Shown here piece after piece: positions 1-5,722 of a stretch of DNA of 6,126 nt. Origin of the DNA: Bacteroidota bacterium. Its GTDB lineage: Bacteria; Bacteroidota; Bacteroidia; UBA7662. Every line of letters begins with the position of its first letter. Within the stretch, counting starts at the first letter, position 1. The stretch covers positions 1-6,126 of the forward strand of contig VGFN01000067.1 of NCBI GenBank assembly GCA_016868875.1. Reading direction: 5' to 3'. The notes under the pieces are model-generated. The model was not told the origin of the DNA. It worked only from the letters and a program-made list of their open reading frames with translations, and did no database searches. The translations under genes were made by a program, and so were the position numbers.

Positions 1-1094
1 GAATTCAAGATGATCTCCGTATTGACCCCGTTGGACATGTCAAACCATCGAGCCAATCCTATCCATAACACCACCCACTTGCCCTCCCGGTACAGGTGCC
101 CGTTGGGCATCAGTTCAAAGACCGTGTCGATTTGGGTCCATACCAAGACCAGTAAAATCCCACCGATAAGCATTTGATTCAACGCCGCCTGACGATGCAG
201 TTGGGCCAGGGCCTGAAAGTCCTTCGCCTTCCATGCATGGGCGATCAGGGTTCCCGCAATTTGAGAAATGGAGCGGCGGGGCATTTCGATGATGGTTCCG
301 ATGAAGAAGGACAGGCTGTAGATCCCTGTGGAGGCAAGACCCGCCAACCAGGCCAACATCAAGCCGTCAATCCGTTCGTTGATAACCACCCCAGCACCGC
401 CGACAATCATCCACATCGAGTACCGGGCCATAAGAGGCCGAAGCGCCCTGCGAACCCGAACATAGGCCGGGTTCAGGTAAAGAACCCCCATACCGTGAAG
501 GTACCCCGCCAACAACAAAGCCGAAACCCCGTAGGATGCGCACATCCCCCAAAGGAATCCATCCCAACCGATCATACCGCGGGCATAGGCCAACGTCAAA
601 CCTGTCAAGGCCAGGCGCAGTCCAATTTCACGCAGGAGAGCATTGACCACAATCCTGTAATGCAACCTTGCCCATATTTCCAGCACATTCTGCAGCATCA
701 TCATGCCCGTCAGCGGCAAAATCATACTCCAATACGCGTTCACCGCTGCCGATTTATCGGCAAACAACCCTTCCCATAGGCCTTGAAGGCCCCAGAATAC
801 ACCCCCAAAGCCCAGCAAACCCAAAGTCACTACGCCCAAAGTGAAGAGCAGGAAGCCGTTGTGCTGCCTTTGCTCGTTTTGGAAATAAGGGAAGAAGCGG
901 GACATGGCGCTTTGCATCCCCAATTGGGTGAAGATGGACAGGCTGAGCGCCACCCCCAACAAAAGCTCCCGCAAGCCGATAAGTTCTGGGTTCAGGTAGC
1001 GAGGGAAGAAGAACAAGAGATTCAGAGCGCCCAGGCCTACCCCGACGTAGGTTAAGAGGGTTGATTTGAAGCTTTGGCGAATGACCAGTCCCAC
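1..1094 (-). CDS. Polysaccharide (Wzx-like) flippase, 3' end cut by window edge
   Basis: Inner-membrane protein of the MATE/MVF (MurJ/Wzx) superfamily, expected to move undecaprenyl-linked oligosaccharide from the cytoplasmic to the periplasmic face. The frame is open for 364 codons from a GTG at 1094-1092 to the left edge, and I re-translated it line by line without finding a break. The opening VGLVIRQSFKSTLLTYVGVG is typical of Bacteroidota polysaccharide biosynthesis proteins. Roughly ten hydrophobic segments are visible (about residues 12-30, 42-60, 81-101, 121-141, 157-170, 178-198, 226-240, 244-266, 305-322, 338-350). The stretch near residues 240-290 (INERIDGLMLAWLAGLASTG, then MPRRSISQIAG) is the characteristic middle of this family. 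The start is well bounded: an in-frame TAG lies at 1106-1104 and only GTT TGT GCC separates it from the GTG. Family members usually have about 450-500 residues, so roughly 100-130 are missing. It is divergent from the glycosyltransferase gene. Family assignment is firm; the transported glycan is unknown. Confidence 0.9.
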   Translation of the reverse strand, partial: MGLVIRQSFKSTLLTYVGVGLGALNLLFFFPRYLNPELIGLRELLLGVALSLSIFTQLGMQSAMSRFFPYFQNEQRQHNGFLLFTLGVVTLGLLGFGGVFWGLQGLWEGLFADKSAAVNAYWSMILPLTGMMMLQNVLEIWARLHYRIVVNALLREIGLRLALTGLTLAYARGMIGWDGFLWGMCASYGVSALLLAGYLHGMGVLYLNPAYVRVRRALRPLMARYSMWMIVGGAGVVINERIDGLMLAWLAGLASTGIYSLSFFIGTIIEMPRRSISQIAGTLIAHAWKAKDFQALAQLHRQAALNQMLIGGILLVLVWTQIDTVFELMPNGHLYREGKWVVLWIGLARWFDMSNGVNTEIILN

Positions 1095-1098
1095 GGCA

Positions 1099-1106
1099 CA
1101 AACCTA
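1099..1106 (-). promoter_or_regulatory. Possible Bacteroidota -7 box for the flippase gene
   Basis: Read on the minus strand the sequence is TAGGTTTG, an exact match to the TAnnTTTG -7 consensus of Bacteroidota sigma-ABfr promoters. It ends 4 nt before the GTG start codon, so a start site at the usual distance would give a leaderless or nearly leaderless mRNA. I see no TTTG-type -33 element about 20 bp upstream, so this is only half a promoter. An 8-mer with two free positions can occur by chance. Confidence 0.35.
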
Positions 1107-1138
1107 CAACAAAGCGCCTAAGTCCCCCTTGGAAGGTC

Positions 1139-1146
1139 TATTTTTG
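1139..1146 (+). promoter_or_regulatory. Possible Bacteroidota -7 box for the glycosyltransferase operon
   Basis: The sequence TATTTTTG matches the TAnnTTTG -7 consensus of Bacteroidota and ends 5 nt before the ATG at 1152. It mirrors the element in front of the divergent flippase gene. No convincing -33 TTTG is visible at the expected spacing; the TTG at 1129-1131 is far too close. If real, it would drive the three-gene polysaccharide operon from a leaderless or nearly leaderless start. Confidence 0.4.
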
Positions 1147-1151
1147 GGAGC

Positions 1152-2291
1152 ATGCATGTGGCCATCTTGGGTTGCAGGGGAATTCCCAACCATTACGGCG
1201 GTTTTGAGCAGTTTGCAGAGCAGCTGGCCACAAGGTTGGTGCTCGAGGGCCACAGGGTCACGGTATACAATTCCTCCCTGCATCCGTACCATGAGCCAAG
1301 CTACCTAGGGGTAGAAATTATTCATTGTTACGATCCAGAAGATCGCTTTGGGACTGCAGGACAATTTGTGTACGACCTGGGGTGCATTCTGGATGCCCGA
1401 CGAAGGAAATTCGATGTCATCCTGCAATTGGGCTACACCAGCTCCGCGGTCTGGTACGGTCTGCACCCCCGCGCTGTACCGGTCCTGACCAATATGGACG
1501 GACTGGAATGGAAGCGCAGCAAATACGGTCCTTGGGTCCGGCGCTTCCTGCGTTGGTCCGAAGCAAGAGCCGCTCGGTGCAGCCAAGCCTTGATCGCGGA
1601 TTCCTTGGCGATTCAAACCTACCTCCTTGAAACCCACGGGAAGCCCTCCACCTACATTCCCTACAGCGCGGTCGTTCGCGATAACCTCCATCCTGAAGCC
1701 ATCCAAACCGTACTGAATGCCTACGGGCTAACCTCGGGCGCATACCATTTGATCATCGCCCGCATGGAACCGGATAACCATATTCATGCCATCCTGGAAG
1801 GCCATCAAGCAGCCTGCGCGGCTTCAACCTCGACCCTGCCCCTGATCCTGGTCGGCAAGCCCGCAAACCGCTACGCCCAAGCGCTGCAGGCCAAGTACCC
1901 CAACGTCAATAATCCCCAACAGGCCCATCGACGATGGATAGGCGGTGTCTATGACCAAAATGCAGTAGAAATCCTGCGACAGAACGCTGCTTGGTATTTC
2001 CACGGACACAGCGTGGGCGGCACCAACCCCTCGCTGCTGGAAGCCATGGCCTCCGGCTGCAGGATCATGGCCCATGACAACCCCTTCAACCGGGCGGTTA
2101 TCGGAGAAGACGCCTTCTATTTCCGTAACAGCGATGAGGTCCGCGAACACTTGTTGGCAAACGCCTGCCTCAGTGAATCCTCAATCGCCAACAACCGTCG
2201 CAAAATCACCGAGCATTACACACCGCATGGGATCGCCCATGCCTACCAAACCCTGCTGGAATCATGGGCGCAACACCAGACCAAGCGATGA
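1152..2291 (+). CDS. DUF1972/GT4-type glycosyltransferase
   Basis: 379-residue cytoplasmic or membrane-associated glycosyltransferase with a GT-B fold, expected to add a sugar to a lipid-linked polysaccharide intermediate. The N-terminal domain (about residues 1-170) is of the DUF1972 type, as in rhamnosyltransferases such as WchF/Cps2T. It opens MHVAILGCRGIPNHYGGFEQ, with YDPEDRFGTAGQFVYD near 60-75 and NMDGLEWKRSKYGP at 114-127. The C-terminal glycosyltransferase domain contains HGHSVGGTNPSLLEAMASGC at 284-303, the nucleotide-sugar binding region of GT4-like enzymes. The ATG at 1152 is chosen because the conserved start MHVAILG begins there. A GGGAG at 1146-1150 sits too close to it to be a normal ribosome binding site. 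The stop overlaps the next gene in an ATGA, indicating one operon and probable translational coupling. The donor sugar is not determined; rhamnose is a family-based possibility only. Confidence 0.92.
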   Translation: MHVAILGCRGIPNHYGGFEQFAEQLATRLVLEGHRVTVYNSSLHPYHEPSYLGVEIIHCYDPEDRFGTAGQFVYDLGCILDARRRKFDVILQLGYTSSAVWYGLHPRAVPVLTNMDGLEWKRSKYGPWVRRFLRWSEARAARCSQALIADSLAIQTYLLETHGKPSTYIPYSAVVRDNLHPEAIQTVLNAYGLTSGAYHLIIARMEPDNHIHAILEGHQAACAASTSTLPLILVGKPANRYAQALQAKYPNVNNPQQAHRRWIGGVYDQNAVEILRQNAAWYFHGHSVGGTNPSLLEAMASGCRIMAHDNPFNRAVIGEDAFYFRNSDEVREHLLANACLSESSIANNRRKITEHYTPHGIAHAYQTLLESWAQHQTKR

Positions 2292-3577
2292 ACAAAAGCG
2301 CGCCCCCAGAGGTAAGGCTTGTGTTGACCATTTGTGTTGCGGGCGTATTTGCGCCCTATTATTTGCAAAATTTGTTATTGCTCGCCTTGCCCATCTGCGC
2401 TTGGATGCTTCGCCCTCAAGGAGAGCCCTTGGTGCGTCCGGGCCTATGGGGCTATGCTCAAATATTGTTATGGCTTTGGACCCTGGCCTCGTTGGGTTGG
2501 AGCGATTACCGAAGCGAAGGGATTACCGAAGTGCTCAGCAAAGCCCAATGGCTCGTTTGGCCCCTGGCCTTCATGGCCCTGCAACCGTGGCTGGCAGAGC
2601 AACGCCGATGGTTCGCTCGCTGCATCTGGATCAGCGCGGTCCTTGTGACCCTACTTTGTGTGGGCGATGTCCTCCGGCGTAGCAGTGGTCCTTCGTCCTG
2701 GTTCCAGGACATGGTGTACGAGAACCTGGCACGAGCCAGCGGTCTGCACCCGATTTACCTCAGCATGTGGATCTTACTTGGCTTGGTTGCCTATGCCCAG
2801 GACCGGATTTTGGCGGCCCCGGTCAGGGACTTGGCGGCCCCGGTCAGGGCCTCTCCTGCCTCCAAGCCAACAACAAGGGCTTACGGTGAGCACATTGCCT
2901 ATTTGCTCTTCACGGTAGTGATGATCACCCAGCTCTCCTCCAGAATGGCCATGCTCACCGGCCTTGCGATGGTAGGCGTCTTCCTACTCATTCTTATCCG
3001 ACTTCGGAAATTTCGATGGTGGATGACCGTAGGCTTGGCCTTCTTGGTCCTCTTGCCTTGGTTGCTCATTCAAGCCAACAGCGTGAACCGTTCCCGCGTT
3101 AGCGAAATGGTAGACCTTCAAGCCGACCATACCACTAACCGTTGGGGAGGACGATCCCTTCGCGTAGCCAAGTGGAAGAATACCTTGGAATGTTACAGCG
3201 AGAACCCCATCCTTGGAACCGGCGCAGGCGATTTCCAAACCGAATTGAACAATGTCTATCGACGAAATGGTTTGGAAACCGGTTACATCAACCAATTCAA
3301 CAGCCATAACCAGTACCTGCAAACCTTGGCTACGCTGGGACCCTTGGGATTGGTCTTGCTCCTGTTGCCTTTCCTCTACGGCCTGTGGTGGGCGTGGATG
3401 GATCAAAAGTGGGAAGCCCTCATGGTCTTCGTGATTATCCTATCGTCCATGCTGACCGAGAGCATGCTCGAAAGGCAGAAAGGCCTCTACATCGTGGGTT
3501 TGTTGGGGAATGGGTATTTTTGGGGCATGCTTCACCGCAGCGGATCCGCCCCCCAAACCCAGAACCATGCTACATAG
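2288..3577 (+). CDS. O-antigen polymerase/ligase (Wzy_C/WaaL family)
   Basis: 429-residue multi-pass inner-membrane protein acting at the periplasmic face. It would either polymerise repeat units (Wzy) or transfer finished glycan to an acceptor (WaaL); the sequence alone does not decide between these. Numerous hydrophobic segments flank a central loop. Family-like features are HPIYLSMW at about 154-161, SSRMAMLTG at 217-225, and a Wzy_C-like periplasmic region. That region has RWGGRSLRVAKW at 285-296, NPILGTGAGDF at 306-316 and FNSHNQYLQTLATLGPLGL at 337-355, where the histidine (H340) lies in the usual HNxYL motif. The start at 2288 makes an ATGA overlap with the preceding stop; an in-frame ATG at 2264 would overlap that gene by 28 bp and is less likely. 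A direct 21-bp duplication adds a repeated LAAPVR to the loop at residues 175-188. The end overlaps the sugar transferase gene by 11 bp. Confidence 0.88.
   Translation: MNKSAPPEVRLVLTICVAGVFAPYYLQNLLLLALPICAWMLRPQGEPLVRPGLWGYAQILLWLWTLASLGWSDYRSEGITEVLSKAQWLVWPLAFMALQPWLAEQRRWFARCIWISAVLVTLLCVGDVLRRSSGPSSWFQDMVYENLARASGLHPIYLSMWILLGLVAYAQDRILAAPVRDLAAPVRASPASKPTTRAYGEHIAYLLFTVVMITQLSSRMAMLTGLAMVGVFLLILIRLRKFRWWMTVGLAFLVLLPWLLIQANSVNRSRVSEMVDLQADHTTNRWGGRSLRVAKWKNTLECYSENPILGTGAGDFQTELNNVYRRNGLETGYINQFNSHNQYLQTLATLGPLGLVLLLLPFLYGLWWAWMDQKWEALMVFVIILSSMLTESMLERQKGLYIVGLLGNGYFWGMLHRSGSAPQTQNHAT
2810..2850 (+). repeat. In-frame 21-bp tandem duplication inside the polymerase/ligase gene
   Basis: Two adjacent copies of TTGGCGGCCCCGGTCAGGG begin at 2810 and 2831, period 21 bp. 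The 19-nt cores are identical, and the copies differ at the end of the unit (AC versus CC). The repeat keeps the reading frame and encodes LAAPVRD followed by LAAPVRA, in a hydrophilic loop between predicted membrane segments. The near-identity suggests a recent duplication by slippage, though an assembly artefact is possible. Confidence 0.9.
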
Positions 3578-5006
3578 AAGCCGTCATACCGTCCCACTGG
3601 CCTGGGTTGATTTGTTCCTCATCACCGTGGCCTACAGCTTGGGGTATTACCTCCGCTTCAAGGAATGGCAAAATCTGGTTAACATGGATTTCCTGGCCTT
3701 TGGAGGGTTGCTTTGGTTATTATGGATATCCTGCGCGTTGGTGGTTGGGCTTTATTCCATCGCCCCTTCTTCGGATCCTTTCCGGAGATTGTGGCTTTGG
3801 TTTCGCTGTTTCGTGTTCTTTGCGGTGGTAACCTATGCCTTCAACGGATTGATCAAGGTCTATTATTCCCGCATCCTGATTACCTTGATGCTGGCCGTCA
3901 CCGCTAATCTCCATGTGTTATGGCATTGGCTGTTCCCGTATATTCTGCGCAGGCTCCGTCCCCAACGGCATTCAGGAGCCAAAGCTATTTTGATCGGCAA
4001 CGACCTGCCCAGCGAGTTTGCGGTCATACAGCGCAAATCCATCGTAACACTCCCCGAGATTTTGGGGTATTTCGGAACAGCCCAAAGCACAACGTTTGCG
4101 CGTTTGGGTTCCGTGGATGATAGCTTGGAACAGCTTCCTTCCTTGTTTCGTGCCGAAACCATCTCCGACCTCTACTGCTCCGCATCCTTGTTCAAAGGCA
4201 ATGATTTTCAACATCTTAGCCGAATGGCCGCTGAGCATTTCGTGAATTTGCATCTGGTTCCCGACCAACAAGAAATCCCCTTAGGCCGTATCGAAATCGA
4301 TTATTTGGGGCATATTCCGGTTTGGAGCCTTCGACCCTTTCCCTTGGAAACCAAGAACGCGCAAACCCTTAAGCGTTTGATAGATGTACTGATTTCCTCC
4401 ATGGTGGTGGTGGGCATCCTGACTTGGCTGATCCCGTTGATGGCGCTATGGATTCGATTGGATAGCCAAGGACCTGTATTCTTCGGGCAGCGACGCTCCG
4501 GCAAAGACAACAGGCCCTTTCGATGTTACAAATTCCGAACCATGCGGGTCAATGCCGAGGCGGACCTCGTGCAGGCCTCTGCCAACGATGCACGCATTAC
4601 CAGGATTGGAGCCTTTCTGCGGAACAGCTCCTTGGACGAATTACCGCAGTTCTTCAATGTTCTGCGTGGCGATATGTCCGTCGTGGGACCCAGACCGCAT
4701 ATGCTCTCGCATACGGAATCGTATTCCCAAGTCATCGAGCGTTTCATGGCCCGGCATCGGGTCAAGCCCGGCATCACCGGTTTGTCCCAGGCTTTGGGTT
4801 ACCGCGGTGAAACCCGTGCCAAGCAGGACATGAAAAACCGGGTCCGAATTGACTTGCTGTACATCCAAAATTGGTCTCCCTTGCTCGATCTCAAAATCAT
4901 CGGCATGACCGCCCTTAGTCTCCTGCGTTCTTTGCGAGGAGCTGCTATGGAGCCCATTGATGGCCCAAGCGAAGCAGATATAGGCCCCCGGATCCCTCGG
5001 GACTGA
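3567..5006 (+). CDS. Polyprenyl-phosphate sugar-1-phosphate transferase (WcaJ/WbaP type)
   Basis: 479-residue initiating enzyme of the polyisoprenyl-phosphate hexose-1-phosphate transferase family. It transfers a sugar-1-phosphate from a UDP-sugar to undecaprenyl phosphate at the inner membrane. Four N-terminal membrane segments (about 13-31, 42-63, 75-92, 101-123) are followed by a Rossmann-like domain starting GAKAILIGND near 137. A fifth hydrophobic segment (about 269-296) then precedes the catalytic domain. That domain shows RSGKDNRPFRCYKFRTM (310-326), the SLDELPQ motif with the catalytic Asp-Glu pair (D357/E358), GDMSVVGPRP (368-377) and RVKPGITGLSQ (398-408). The ATG at 3567 gives an 11-bp overlap with the upstream gene; an in-frame ATG at 3510 would overlap by 68 bp and adds a non-hydrophobic leader. 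The last 25 or so residues, after SLLRSLRG, extend beyond the conserved domain and overlap the convergent gene by 62 bp. Glucose or galactose phosphate are likely substrates, by family only. Confidence 0.94.
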   Translation: MLHRSRHTVPLAWVDLFLITVAYSLGYYLRFKEWQNLVNMDFLAFGGLLWLLWISCALVVGLYSIAPSSDPFRRLWLWFRCFVFFAVVTYAFNGLIKVYYSRILITLMLAVTANLHVLWHWLFPYILRRLRPQRHSGAKAILIGNDLPSEFAVIQRKSIVTLPEILGYFGTAQSTTFARLGSVDDSLEQLPSLFRAETISDLYCSASLFKGNDFQHLSRMAAEHFVNLHLVPDQQEIPLGRIEIDYLGHIPVWSLRPFPLETKNAQTLKRLIDVLISSMVVVGILTWLIPLMALWIRLDSQGPVFFGQRRSGKDNRPFRCYKFRTMRVNAEADLVQASANDARITRIGAFLRNSSLDELPQFFNVLRGDMSVVGPRPHMLSHTESYSQVIERFMARHRVKPGITGLSQALGYRGETRAKQDMKNRVRIDLLYIQNWSPLLDLKIIGMTALSLLRSLRGAAMEPIDGPSEADIGPRIPRD

Positions 5007-5715
5007 AGCGGTCCCTGTCCCAGCCCAAACCTACCGACCAACCCTGGCCTCGGTGCCGGAATTGCAGGGTCAACGTGCTGCGGCGATGGTCATAACGATC
5101 GAGGCCCCAGGCCTTGAAACCCTGTACTTCCCCGGGGACTGGGACCCACCACTCCTCGGCCCATACCACCGAACGACCTTTGGCCCATTTGTAAGCCAAG
5201 GCCCCTTGGTGCCTACCGTAGGAACTGAGGGGCTCCACCCCCTCGGCCACCCCAAAATCCGCAAATTGTTGTTGCCACCGCAGGCGATACCCTGCATTCC
5301 ATCGCCTCCATTGCCACGCCAACTTGGCATCCCCGAATATCCGGGGGCGCACCTGGGACCATTGGGGCAAATTCCGCCAAGCCAAACGCGTTCCTCCCCC
5401 CAAGGATGCTGCAAACGTCGCCTCTTGGGCTTTCCATTTGTGCTTATACTCTCCCTTCAAATCCACCTGCAAGCGATCGACCCCCCAATAGCGATAACCA
5501 TCCCAAACGGCATGCTCCGCTTGCAGTCGGTCTCCTTGCAAGCGCAGTTCCGGTTCCAAGGCCAAATGCCATGCGGCCCTTCGGAACACCGTATAATTTC
5601 CCTCCAACCACAGGGCAGGACTGCCCTGCGCAAAAGCGGCAACCGAGCCCATACAAGCAGCCAGGAACGCAAAGTAGCTAAAGAGCCTTTCGTATCCCCG
5701 GCGCCAAAATCTCAT
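4945..5715 (-). CDS. Secreted Trp-rich protein, probable DUF2490-like outer-membrane beta-barrel
   Basis: 256-residue protein with an N-terminal signal peptide: positively charged n-region MRFWRRGYER, hydrophobic core FSYFAFLAACMGSVAAFA, and likely signal peptidase I cleavage after A29 (AFA|Q). The mature part is rich in alternating aromatic and charged residues in short stretches, for example LAWQWRRWNAGYRLRWQQQF, as in outer-membrane beta-strands. Length and layout resemble DUF2490 proteins (Bacteroidota outer-membrane barrels), but I recognise this only by pattern. It holds 20 tryptophans, nearly 8%, which is exceptional. The ATG at 5715-5713 is chosen because the signal peptide starts there; an in-frame ATG at 5775 lies inside the upstream gene and adds an implausible 20 residues. 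The gene follows the DUF4956 gene after 7 bp, so they are probably co-transcribed. Its last 19 codons and stop overlap the sugar transferase gene. Molecular function is unknown. Confidence 0.75.
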   Translation of the reverse strand: MRFWRRGYERLFSYFAFLAACMGSVAAFAQGSPALWLEGNYTVFRRAAWHLALEPELRLQGDRLQAEHAVWDGYRYWGVDRLQVDLKGEYKHKWKAQEATFAASLGGGTRLAWRNLPQWSQVRPRIFGDAKLAWQWRRWNAGYRLRWQQQFADFGVAEGVEPLSSYGRHQGALAYKWAKGRSVVWAEEWWVPVPGEVQGFKAWGLDRYDHRRSTLTLQFRHRGQGWSVGLGWDRDRFSPEGSGGLYLLRLGHQWAP

Positions 5716-5722
5716 CCCTCCT
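5716..5722 (-). promoter_or_regulatory. Shine-Dalgarno-like AGGAGGG directly abutting the barrel gene start
   Basis: The whole 7-nt gap between the DUF4956 stop (TAA) and the ATG of the next gene reads AGGAGGG on the minus strand. It contains a perfect AGGAGG anti-16S match. Only one nucleotide separates that core from the ATG, much less than the usual 5-9, and no alternative in-frame start lies shortly downstream. It may help re-initiation after the upstream stop, but the spacing is odd. Confidence 0.5.

Noticed and set aside
1..6. GAATTC at the first base, suggesting a cloned EcoRI fragment end
   Set aside because: Another GAATTC lies at 1180-1185 and the right edge is not an EcoRI site, so this is probably coincidence and has no biological meaning.
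174..779. Plus-strand open frame of 201 codons opposite the flippase
   Set aside because: Its product is low-complexity and His/Gln/Pro-rich, without domains, and is explained as antisense of the well-supported flippase frame.
2504..2531. 11-bp direct repeat GATTACCGAAG spaced 17 bp apart in the polymerase/ligase gene
   Set aside because: It is short, its spacing is out of frame, and it encodes different peptides; chance similarity is sufficient.
3510..3566. Longer sugar transferase starting at 3510
   Set aside because: It would overlap the preceding gene by 68 bp and add residues atypical of the family; the ATG at 3567 places the first membrane segment normally.
4999..5015. Short hairpin GGGAC-TGAAGCG-GTCCC at the end of the sugar transferase gene as a terminator
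   Set aside because: The stem is only 5 bp, no T-tract follows on either strand, and it lies within the barrel coding region.
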